This document shows, one piece after another, positions 1-10,100 of a stretch of 64,000 nucleotides of DNA. The notes under the pieces were generated by a model. That model saw only the letters and a list, made by a program, of their open reading frames with translations. It had not been told where the DNA came from and made no database searches. The number at the start of each line of letters is the position of its first letter. The stretch's first letter is position 1. The DNA is from Phytophthora hibernalis (taxonomy: Eukaryota; Oomycota; Peronosporomycetes; Peronosporales; Peronosporaceae): positions 620,001 to 684,000 of the forward strand of contig JAAKBF010000171.1 of NCBI GenBank assembly GCA_012656075.1, read 5' to 3'. A program made the translations under genes and the position numbers.

Positions 1-317
1 TTTTGGAGGGCCTGATCATCGATATGCATCGCTGGGATGGGTCTCAACCCTTTTGCTTGCCTTTCCTAGTCGATGTATCACGAAAACCAGTTGGGCCCTG
101 GTTTGTGGGCGTGAGGTACATGGCGTCCAACGTAGGTTCGACCAGAGCATCCAGCGTGAAGCAAGCAAGAACACCTCGCACGAAGCGGCACATCATTACA
201 TGTATTAATAATAATGATTCATTATTGACAGAGGTCGGAGTTAAATGGTACAGTACAATAGCTAATTGTGTTTTCCAATAAAAATATGTATTATTGGGGT
301 TCGTATTAGAATCGACG

Positions 318-443
318 AAGTGCTACATGTATTTGATACTTTTGCCGAATTTATTGTCAATATTATTGACAATAAATTCGGCAAAAGTATCAAAATCAAT
401 ATTATTGACAATAAATTCGGCAAAAGTATCAAATAGCACTTCA
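318..443. repeat. MITE-like foldback with a duplicated right arm
   Basis: Positions 335-391 form a near-perfect palindrome with arms of about 28 bases (each arm carries GATACTTTTGCCGAATTTAT or its complement) and almost no loop. The right arm is then repeated in direct orientation at about 400-430. Outside these, GAAGTGCTA on the left is mirrored by AGCACTTC on the right, so the whole 126-base unit is an extended inverted repeat. It codes for nothing visible. It could be a non-autonomous DNA transposon. Confidence 0.7.
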
Positions 444-462
444 ACCTGAAGGTTGCCGAGAA

Positions 463-497
463 AGAATAAGCACCTGCGTAAGAATAAGCACCTGCGT
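463..497. repeat. Short tandem duplication
   Basis: The unit AGAATAAGCACCTGCGT occurs twice in direct tandem. No function is evident. Confidence 0.6.
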
Positions 498-1135
498 TAA
501 TAGACAGGCTAGTCGACGCCAAGCGTTGGTTTGATGCATGCATCATATTGACATCTCATTATGTGATGCATGCATCTTACAATTTTGCTGGCTGGGTAGC
601 CATGTCGAGGTCAAACTTTTGCGCTTCGTGGTGTTCTATTTGTAGTGCTCCCGCGGTGTCTCTGACAGCGGAACGGCGCTTAGTAGTACCGGTAGATTAG
701 CACCACTATCAATAGTGCTATTGTATTGTGCTTTGCAGTCTTTTTGGCACTTTCGATTGTAATTCGTACGACTTGGCTTGCACGAGATAACTATAAATCG
801 TACACAAGTACGAATTGCTGTAACTCGTGCATGCTTCATACTCCCCATAATGTGCCTGTGTGATCTGAAAGCGTTCCAACAGCCCTAACACGACTTGTGT
901 TTGCTTTGGCACTTTCTAGACGTGCCATTTTCTGCCTTTGCAGTGCATGAAACACGACTTCGGAAACCCCCATTCAAAGCCTCTATGCTTTAGCGCTAAG
1001 TACGATCACTAACTACTGCACGATATAGCTGGACAAACTGGTTGCAAAGCACAATACATGTAGCATCTATTCAAATCGTAGTTGATTTAGTGTATGGAAG
1101 TCAGCGGAGAAGCGGTAGCAATTTTGGTAAACTTA

Positions 1136-1325
1136 GGGTGCGTTCGGTAGCACGCAATTTGGAATATTTTGCTTCGTTTAAACACACAATGACGGTTTGC
1201 GATATCAAGCCAAATCGAGTCTCGTTCGGTCGACTATAATTGTGTTCAAAATTCTTCACCTTTTCAACTTCAAAATGGCAAAAAGAAAATTCAATACGTC
1301 ATAAGGTAAAATCAAAATGACAGCA
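1136..1325 (+). repeat. Left terminal inverted repeat of the mariner-type element
   Basis: The outer block is 1136-1160 and the inner block about 1256-1325. Both are matched in inverse orientation at the right end of the element. Confidence 0.75.
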
Positions 1326-1471
1326 GATAATAAAAGTGATATTATATAGGCAACGTTTATGAAAGGATATTACCAGTTACAGAGTTTTAATTAAGGCGCG
1401 AACAGCTCGCGCCAAAACCGATGGTCACCGTTCACGCCACTGACGGCACGTTCGGTGCGCGCGGATCTTTA

Positions 1472-1487
1472 GCTCACTTTACAATTT
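1472..1487 (+). promoter_or_regulatory. Oomycete Inr/FPR-type core promoter of the transposase
   Basis: GCTCACTTTACAATTT matches the known oomycete initiator plus flanking promoter region consensus (GCTCATTYYNCAWTTT) at all but one position. It lies 49 bases before the transposase ATG at 1536, the usual spacing for oomycete genes. Confidence 0.65.
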
Positions 1488-1535
1488 CCAACGCACACAG
1501 CACACATCTCCTCCCCACGCCCCCACCCCTCCACG

Positions 1536-2599
1536 ATGCTGTACGACGAAGCTACAATCCAACGCGTTCTTCGTGCCGCGCGGGCCGACCAAGACTGGCG
1601 CGACGTCGCATCCAAGAACGACGTCAATCTGCGCACAGCGTACCGCTGGATCGCCACCGCACGCGAGACCGAATCGTGGGATGCCTCGCCGAGAAAGTCG
1701 CGCGGTGGAAAGAGGAATTCGAAGGTGACCGATGCCCACGTCGACTACTTGCTAGGGCTCCTAGATGAGAACTGCTACCTCACATTAGATGAGATGGTCG
1801 ATGCTCTCGAAGCGCAGTTTGCTCTTAAAGTGTCTCGCCAAACGGTTAAGCACCACGTCGACGGCTGCATGTACACGATAAAGCAAACGCATCGAGACAA
1901 CAACTACCGCAATTTCCCCAAAAACAAGATTCTCCGCCGCGACTACGTCGTCAATCTCCTTGCCTACAAAGCGGATGGTAAGAAGATTTTCTATGTCGAT
2001 GAAACTAACTTTAACCTGTGGTGCACTCGGAGCCGCGGTCGTAGCTTGAAGGGCAAGCGAGCGGTCGACAAAAACACTGCAAGCAGAGGATCGAACATTC
2101 ATGTGATTGCGTGCATTGCGGAAGACGGGCTAGCGTACTCTGAGAAGCGGTTTGGCTCCTTTACGTCGGACAAATGAAATGAGTTCATGCGCTGCCTTCT
2201 CACGCACATCGCTACGACTACGCCACTCCACAACGTCGTCATCGTTGCGGAAAACGCCCCATGCCACACTCATATCGAAGATGTTTTCGATGAGGAAGCG
2301 TTTTCAGCTGCCGAGGTGCTACGACTGGAGCCGTATTCCCCATGCTGAACCCCATCGAGAACTGTTTCTCGACGTTCAAGGCAATGGTGAAGCGCTTCCT
2401 CGCGCGTCACCGCCAGGCTATTTTACAAGTCCTGCCGCATCGTACAATCAAGGATCATCGAGAAGAATACTTGAAGATGGCTGCCGACCTGCTCGTTAAC
2501 GAAGCTATAACCCCGTACCTGTGTCACAAGTGCGCGTTGCACACTGTTAAGTTTCATGCTTTAGCTATTCAGGAGAAGGACATGCCAGTAGGCGAATAA
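1536..2599 (+). pseudogene. DDE transposase of Tc1/mariner type, broken by one stop and one frameshift
   Basis: The frame opens at ATG 1536. The N-terminal 60 residues look like a helix-turn-helix region (LRTAYRWIATARE). The catalytic domain follows: FYVDETNFNLW holds the first acidic residue, VAENAPCH the second (Glu where most relatives have Asp), and YSPMLNPIEN the third. TGA at 2175-2177 interrupts the frame between TSDK and NEFMR; a tryptophan codon would be expected. At about 2338 one base is missing, moving the frame into MLNPIEN, and the protein then runs on to 2599. These are host-genome transposon remnants. The family is clear from motif order; the subfamily is not resolved. Confidence 0.8.
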
Positions 2600-2639
2600 G
2601 CATAATATAAAAACGTGCGTCAGTCACTTCTCTATTCAC

Positions 2640-2889
2640 GTCACTTTGATTTTAACTTATGACGTATTGAATTTTCTTTTGCCATTTTGAAGTTGAAAAG
2701 GTGTATTTCCTTCATCGCCGAATTCGGCGATGTATCCTGCTAGATTTGCAATGTTGGGGCCAAGTCTTCAGAGGCCTTTTCTTATCAGGGTTGCGGTGAA
2801 AACAGAATACGAGACTAAATCGAATTTGGCAATAAATGCTATACTTCGCGAAATCGTGCAATGTTAATTGCGTTCCACCGAACGCACCC
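2640..2889 (-). repeat. Right terminal inverted repeat of the mariner-type element
   Basis: The inner block is about 2640-2712 and the outer block 2865-2889. They are the inverse of the left end, with small insertions between the two conserved blocks. Confidence 0.75.
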
Positions 2890-2892
2890 TTA

Positions 2893-4365
2893 CCTTTGGT
2901 ATATGCGTGAGCTTTACAATGGACTATCTGTGTTGACTAGGCGATGACCTCTGGCACGAGTTCTGCCAAGTTCACATGACACCTGAGTGGTGGTGTACTC
3001 GAACGTACACGAGTCATACATGTAATCCCGACCGGAACCTGGAAGTGGAAGTAGGAAGACGCGTTTTTATGATACAATACAATTTAAATTGCGGCAATAT
3101 TTATTATTGCTTCGCGGCTTTTATTAGGCTGCTCAATTGTACTGAATTGGCGGACCTCTGATTATTGATAATACTTGCAACACCTAAAAAGCGGCACTCC
3201 ACTCGAAACTATTGACAGGTGAGCGTGCTCGTAGTATACCGGTAGCTACAACATGCGAAGCGGCAGACACAAAGACATCCATGCCGAAAGACCCGAGGGG
3301 AGCACGGTTAGTGTCGTCGATACTCTATTGCCATTGTGACAGAGGGGGAGGGTGGAATGCTCGTTCCGAGGGTATTAATATCTTCAAAGGCAACTTCAAC
3401 GTCGCTTCAATGCGCACCTCTTGCCTCATGCCATTCGAGTTGGAATCGACGGGCAGGCGCACCTTGCGTTCCCCGGGGCAATGCTTGCTTGCAACACTTG
3501 CCCAGGATTTGCATGCTGTCCAGCGCCCGTAGGTTTTGACTGCGTTCTTATGGCGCAAATGCGTGTCTAATGCGATGCCCATTTTCAAGCCTCAAATGGT
3601 CACTGCAAATTGCAGTCTGCAATCGCACGAAAAATATCGTCGGACACACAGCCTGCTCGCCTGCGATTGAGCCAACTGCGTTTTGGCAGTTGGAGGTGCA
3701 CGCCGATGCAGCGTCGTCCACGTGAGGAATGGCACATATTAATAATACTGCAATTAGTGAAAGGCTGACTTGGTGACCGAAATTATGGGTAACACGTTAA
3801 ATTAAATGGGATTGCCAAGTGCAAGCGATCATTGATTGCACTACGAAGCAAGAAACCTGGATTGGCATCGTACTAGAAGGCAAGCCATGTACGTTTGCCA
3901 ACTCCAGCGCTTACTCATTTGCCGGGGAGATGCTCCTAAGAGCTTTAGTGCGAGATGATTTCCAATGCCGTGCTGGGTGTTCACAAGTTGATTTTTCAAG
4001 GCGCGTGCTGAGGGTGGCAGCTCAGCTGGCCCACTGGCCCGACTTCATATCGCATGCCGTGATCCTCGGCTGGAAGCTTCATGGTGGCGAGGCTCAAAGC
4101 CATCGGCAAGACCTCGGGCTCCAAATTGGAGCGAGCCTGAATGCAAACACACGGTCAGTCGCCATTGCTTCAACCTGGCGACTCGCCAAGTCGAAGCGTT
4201 TTTGGGTCTTTCAAAATGGGCGTTTTTGGGTCTTTCAAAATGGGCTGTTTCAACCAAAAATGGGTCGTTCGGCCGTCGAGCCAGGCTTCGAAGAAAAGCG
4301 CGCGTCGTCAAAGACATGAAAATCGGGTTCCGTCGATCCGCCATTGACGTAATTTGTCTGAACCG
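2893..4365. other. Intergenic region, no gene supported
   Basis: Several short open frames occur on both strands (for example minus strand 3325-3582 and plus strand 3819-4319). None shows a recognisable motif, and they overlap one another. The only clear structure is the tandem repeat at 4195-4243, just upstream of the next gene. Confidence 0.4.
4195..4243. repeat. Two tandem copies of a ~24-base unit upstream of the PH-domain gene
   Basis: GCGTTTTTGGGTCTTTCAAA followed by ATGG occurs twice in direct succession, and a degenerate third TTTCAACCAAAAATGGG follows. It sits 120-170 bases before the start codon at 4366 and may belong to the 5' leader or promoter. Confidence 0.6.
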
Positions 4366-6825
4366 ATGGCGGAGGGCCGCAGCATTCGCGGATTTCTGCG
4401 CAAGCACCGCAAGCAGCGCGACGACCTCAACGCCAGCGACCCCGCGGCAGTGCCAGTGCCAGCGCCACCAGCAGCTTCGCGTCTCAAAGCGGCGACCTCG
4501 ACGTGGCCATGGAAGGGCCGCTCAAGAAGCGCGTGGCCAAGATGCCCGTGATGCACGACCGCTACTGCGTGGCCACGTGGGAGCTGGACGCAGACGAGCG
4601 CAAGTGCGCCATGTTGCGCAGCTACAAGAGCCGCAAGGCGTACGACGCGCACCGGAGCGGCCGTCCAGCGTGCACCAGCTCAAGTGTCTGAGCGACTGGG
4701 ACGGCAAGACGGGCTTCCACCGCTACCAGCACGCCTTCACCATGGAGACGCGCGACCAGAAGCTCTTCCAGTGCGTGGCCCCGAGCGCGGCCGACAAGGA
4801 CAAGTGGCTCGAGCTGCTGGCCGTGCAGTCGGCCTTCCGCAGCGGCCGTGACATGCGCGTCAGCAGCGTGGGCAGCCTCGTGCCGCTGCGGCGCACGCAG
4901 AGCGTCGAGTCGACGGCGGAACCGCCCGCGGCTGTGCGCAAGGAGAGCGCGGACTCGGACGGCCTGTTCCGCACCACGTCGGGCGCGTCGACCAACTCGC
5001 CGGACGGAGACAAGGACGAGCCCGCGGACTGGGGACTCTACGGCGGCGAGCACAAGGCCACGCACGAGCTGCAGGACGACGACGCGCGCCCCGTGCTGCT
5101 GGACACGGAGCTGCTGGACGCCAAGACGCTGGCCACGGACGCGTATCTGTTTGAGGATGGGCGCGCCAGTCGCTTCGGCGCTGTCGTCGTGCAGGCCGCG
5201 GCCGCCAGCGACGACGACGACGACGCGGACTTTGTGGACGAACAGTTCGCGGCCCGCGAGGCGCACGAGCAGCAGCAGCAGAGCATGCGTCGCCGCGCGC
5301 AGAAGCTCGAGTCCAACCGCGACCTGTACGCGGAGATGGCGGCGGCCAGGCTGGCGGGCATGCGCAAGGACGCGCGCCACCCGCGCAAGAGTCTGAGCCA
5401 CAGCCGCCCGTCGGACGACAGCGACGAGGAGGAAGAGCAGGACGAGGATCAGCTGACATTCGAGAGCGAGACCAAGGAGAGCGCCGCGGAGTTGGACGAC
5501 GTCCACCAACGCCACAGCAGCCGCAGTCACCGCAGTTCCACGAGCCGCAAGAAAAGCTTCGTGAGCAGCAGCGACAATACGAACAGCGTGGTCGGCGGAT
5601 ACGTCAGCGGCGACGACGAAGAGGAGGAGGAGGTTGAGGAGGTCGCTGCTCCGGCGGAAGTGGCGGAAGCTGAGCTGGACGAGGTGGAAGAGCTGCGCCA
5701 GCTGAAGAAGCAGCACCGCGCCGAGCGACGTGCCAAGAAGCGCCTGATGAAGGAGAAGGAGGAGGAAGAGCAAGCAGCACTTCAGGCTGCAGAGCTTGCG
5801 CGTGCCCACCGCGAGGAGCAACGGGCTCGGGAAGAGGCCAAGGTGCGTGAGGAGCAGGAGAAACGCGACAAGAAAGAGCGTCGTGAGATGAAGGAGAAGT
5901 TGAAGCGCGAGAAGGCCAAGCAGCGCCAGGCGGAGGCCGAGCTCCGGAAACTGGTCGAGTTGAAGCAGGCCGAGGAGGAGCGTCGCGAACGAGAACGCAA
6001 GGAGAAGAAGGACAAAAGGAGAAGAAGAAGACCAAGAAGAAAGGAAAGTACACGTCGCCTGCTGAGCGTATCCAGAAGAAGGAGGAGCGTGCCGCCGAAC
6101 GTGCTGCCGAATCCGCTGCCGCTGCTGTTACAGAACCTGAGGTTTCGAACGCGCTCGTTGTCGTGGAAAAGACAGTTGAACCGGAACCAGCTCCGCAACT
6201 GAGTGCGGACCCCACGCCCGCTCTGTCATCTGTCCCCTCGTCGATTCCTTCGTCCGTCCTAACCGAAGTTACCCAGACGGAGCAGGTCGCTACTCCGCTC
6301 CTGTTCCTGTTGCTCCGATCGCTGCTCCTGCCCCCGTGTCCGTTCCTGCCCCCACTCCGGTTGCCGCTCCGGTTGGAGGAGCAGCAGCTCCTGCACAGAC
6401 AATGCCGATGCCGATGTACCAGGTGGTCCCTCCTCCGTTCGTGCCCATGTATCCGCCTGGGCCGCAGGGTATGCCCGCCTATGGTCTCGCGGCGACATTC
6501 GGTGCCTACCCTCCGCAGTTGTACCCGACTCCCTACAACTATGGAATGCCCGTGGGGCCACAGCCAACCTACATGCGCCCTAACATGGGGTTCATGGCCG
6601 GACTGAGCGCTATGGGCTCCTTCGGCAAGGCCGCTGGCCCTGAGTCGGCACCATCCAGTCAGGACTATGCGGAACCCATGATCGGCCCGCAGCTCCCGAC
6701 CGCAGAAGACCGCGCTGCAGCCTCCTCAGCAGGCGCTAGTGCACCTCCCCACCGCCCCCGTCAGCGGACAAGACGAGCGCAAAATTGACGAACTTGCCGG
6801 AGCTTCCGGATGTGGTCGAGTTTTA
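4366..6825 (+). CDS. PH-domain, coiled-coil and proline-rich C-terminal protein
   Basis: The start is taken as ATG 4366 (MAEGRSIRGFLRKHRKQRDD). A pleckstrin-homology-like domain lies at about 4503-4830: MEGPLKKRV opens it, DRYCVATWEL is an early strand, and KDKWLELLAVQ is the C-terminal helix. An acidic and serine-rich linker with polyAsp and polyGlu runs follows, then a strongly charged coiled coil (about 5640-6050, E/K/R-rich). The C-terminus is a Pro/Met/Tyr-rich tail (about 6396-6640, with repeated MYPPGPQGM-like turns). PH domains commonly bind phosphoinositides or proteins, so a membrane-associated scaffold is a reasonable inference. The frame changes near 4440, 4660, 6020, 6300 and 6750, with coherent protein on each side, most likely base-call errors. 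The best C-terminus reads LPELPDVVEF and stops at 6823-6825. Total about 820 residues. I do not recognise a named orthologue. Confidence 0.7.
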
Positions 6826-7116
6826 GGACATGATGTGTGTTGCTCTCGTTGAGGAGAGACTGGATTAACTTAATTGCGAACGCTTTTGCTCACTCGAATG
6901 CGTGGTTGCAGACTGGAGAGGGTATACCGATGGAAGGTGCGTTAATTGATGGCGTTCTGGTTTGATTTCTGTTCGTGTTCGTGCAGGAAAGCTGGTCGTT
7001 GCGTGACGGATTGGAGTCGCGAATCCCCTATAAATACTGGACGGGCTTATGGAAAAGAAAAGTAACGTGCGTCGGACGCGGTCTGCAGTGTAACCTGGTT
7101 GCGTATTTCTCTAACC

Positions 7117-10100
7117 ATGCGCGTGGTGCCGGCTCCGGCCATGTTGCGGGCTTCCAGTCGCAGCCGCCGGCGCTCGTCGGTATCGCGACCACCCAGTCGT
7201 CTGACGATACTGCTGGGCCAACGCCGCCGAGCAGGCTCGTCAGGGCTTTTAGCGTCCGAGAATCGAAACGCGTTCGACCCGAGCTCCCGATTCATTCGAA
7301 TATGCCAGCAGCTCCGACTCGCAGCCATTCTCTTCGAGCTCGCAACTATTCCGTTCCTGGCGGCATTTCATCCGGAGACCACGCGATCCCAACTCATCGG
7401 TGTGTATGCGTGTGAACTACTATTTTGTGCAGATATCTACGTACAGCTCAACACAGGGTACTACGAGAACGGCAACGTGCTCCGAGATGCACGGAAGGCT
7501 CGACGAAAGTATCTATCGTCTTCAGCGTTCGTAGCGGACGTGACGGCGTTGCTCCCGATTTCACTTGTGCTGCCAGCTACTGTGACCGGAAGCAGATCAA
7601 TCGCGTTGCTGGAAATGCACAAACTCGTGCGTATGTGGCGCTTACCAGCGCTTACTGCGAACCTTGACGATCTCTACGCTCGACATTTCGCGTCACTCAA
7701 ACTAACCAAGGTTCTCGGGTTCACGGTGCTTCTGAGCCACTTTGTGGCTTGTGGGCGGTTTAGCTTTGGCTATAGCCATCCAGCACACGGAGAGGAACCG
7801 AATCATTGGTTGCCCCATGCGCCGCATGAAGGGCATCATACCCCAAAGCGGCAATACCTCATGTCCCTCTTCTGGGCGTTTGGGCTACTTACTGGTGCCT
7901 TTGAGGGAGAACTCCCTCATCACAATGCCGAGTTCGCGTTCACGATAGTTGTGAGTCTCTGCGGCTTTACGCTTTTCACGGCACTATGTGCGACGTTCTT
8001 CCTGCTTTCAAGTGCGAAGATGGCGACGCCGAGCTAGCCGAGGCTCGTGTGCACCAATTCCAGCATATCTTGGCCTTTCACCGAGTGCCAACACAATTGC
8101 AGTCACAGGCCGTCGAGTACCTTCAGCGATATCACACCCAAGCCGAGGCTAACGATCGAGAAGCTGCGCGGAGACTTTGTCCTTCGATCTCAGTTGATAT
8201 TCAGGTCGAACTTCTTGAAACCACGGTTGCGCTGATACCAGTGTTTGTCGGTTGCGATGGTATTTTCATTCGAGCAGTGGCGCGGTTACTCGAGTTAGTT
8301 GCGCTACCGGCGCGTGCTGCCCTCTTTCGCGCTGGTGACCATGGAGATGCAATGTATGTCGTTCACACAGGTGTGCTGCACACGATTGTGGGTGGCGTTA
8401 AAGTCCGTGAGCTGCGCAAAGGAAATTTCGTGGGTGAAGTCGCTGTTTTTGCTCGACAGCCCCGCAGCGCCACTGTTATCACTGCGACCTATTGCACGTT
8501 GTATCGGCTTTCACGTGCACACGCAGATAAACTTCTCGAGGGTTATCCTCAATATGCCCACGTCATCAACAGTACCGTTGCGGAGATGCTTCAGAAGAGC
8601 AGTGCTGCTGCTACAGAAACTACACCGTGCATTGAAACTTCTGGTGGTGATGATAAAACTGCGCCGAAGAACAATATGACGCTGTCATTTGTCCAGCTCG
8701 TTCGGCTGAAACAGATTTTGCATGCTCGTGCTGGGAAATCTAGTAACCAGCAATTGCTTGATGTTGATTCGAAATCAGGAAGAGGAGAAAGCTCAAAGAA
8801 GAATGAGGCCTGGTCGTCTACAGCAATTGAATCTTCCTCTTTTCAAGACGTGAAAAGCGTCCCCCATCAATTCATCTTCAACCTTCAGACTACAACAGTA
8901 CTCACATCATGCCTGAAGGCTCTGCAGCCCCTAGACATTCCTTACCAATAACTCCACACCCCAACACTCTACGCAGCGATAGCTTTTGCAGCGACAGCCA
9001 AATACCTCTGAAGCAGTCGAAGAAAAACAGTTTCGGTAAGATATCCCCGATCCTGCCGCAGACAACTTATTCTGGCCAGATCCAGCAAACTCCAAATGGT
9101 CAGGCACCAGGAGCGCCGCGACGCAGCAGCGGCCGTGCATCATTTCTTGCAAGCGGTATGAACAGATTAACAATGTTTCGCGAGAACTTTTTCCACGACA
9201 ACACAGTTAAGCCAGTGGATGCGATCCAGGGATTTTACGAGCAATTTCCTCATCTCTCTGCTACTGTGTCGGCGCCGGATGCGTACTGGTGGCGTCATCT
9301 CCTTATGAAACGTGGCTTGGATACCGAGTCAAGTGAACGAATGATATGGATCGCTGTTTTCACTGTCGTAATCTGCTACAATTGGGTAATTATTCCGTTG
9401 CTACTCTCATTCTCAGCTTTGGAGGGACAGTGGTCTAGCTGGTACATTATCATGTTAAATGTTTTGGCGGATATTGTACTTTGGGTGGACATCTACGGCA
9501 GTTTTCACTTGTCCTTCACAATGAACTCAGAAAAATTCTCGAGCCGGCAAGAACTGCAAGGCGCTTCGCGTCAAGTTGGAGATTTATTGTCGACTTGTGT
9601 TGTGCGTGGCCTTACTGGGTATTCATACCAACTAAATTCACGCATCCTGCGTTGCGATTACCCGCTTACTTGGCGGGTATAGATTACATGGGCTTGCTGG
9701 TGAAGTCGAGGCGTTCTTTCGCCTGAGCAGCAAGCAGAAACTGCTGCTGCTTGCGATCTTGTTTTTAATGCTGTACCATGTCGTGGCGTGCTTATACTTT
9801 AGCACTACACTTTTGGAGGGATTTAGTACCGGTGAAAACCAATGGCTTCCATCTGAAGATGTGAGTCTCCAGCGCTTGAATTCAACGCACTTCGAAGCCA
9901 TGTCTGGGGAAATTCTTGCTGTTGACAGTGCGAAAGCTCTAGCAATTCGCGGGGAGCAGTATTTTCGCTCGCTGTACTATGCTGCCAACGTGTTGGCTGC
10001 GGTTGGTCGCATGGTCGAGCCTGCCAGTGATACAGAGTACGGTGCTGCATTGATATTCATGCTGAGTGGGTTTTTCATTACCGCTATCGTCGTCGATCAC

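Larger units (their letters stand above)
1..1135. other. Repeat-bearing intergenic stretch, no gene supported
   Basis: No open frame here shows a recognisable domain or sustained coding character. The stretch holds a foldback at 318-443, a short tandem duplication at 463-497, two copies of GATGCATGCATC at 532-543 and 562-573, and AT-rich DNA. A segment near 720-840 resembles DNA near 54,935-55,045 and, inverted, near 57,925-58,020, so it is probably a dispersed repeat. Confidence 0.5.
1136..2889 (+). mobile_element. Tc1/mariner-type DNA transposon with long terminal inverted repeats
   Basis: The left end starts GGGTGCGTTCGGT and the right end finishes with its complement, ACCGAACGCACCC. Both ends are flanked by TTA (1133-1135 and 2890-2892), which fits a TA target duplication. 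A second, inner inverted pair is well conserved: about 1256-1320 matches the complement of about 2645-2710 and shares CACCTTTTCAACTTCAAAAT. The terminal repeats therefore span roughly 190-250 bases, although the stretch between the outer and inner blocks has diverged. The inside encodes a DDE transposase with its own oomycete-type core promoter. The gene carries a stop and a frameshift, so this copy is inactive, but the ends look intact enough to be mobilised in trans. Confidence 0.85.

Noticed and set aside
262..546. Minus-strand open frame with repeated IILILLPNLL peptide
   Set aside because: It is simply the translation of the foldback and its repeated arm.
3819..4319. A 166-residue plus-strand open frame upstream of the PH gene
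   Set aside because: It covers the tandem repeat at 4195-4243, has no motif and lacks an ATG at its start.
4622..5821. A 399-residue minus-strand open frame rich in Leu, Val, Arg and Ala
   Set aside because: It is the exact antisense of the PH/coiled-coil gene. GC-rich Glu/Lys/Ala codons read backwards give long Leu/Arg/Ala frames; it has no motif.
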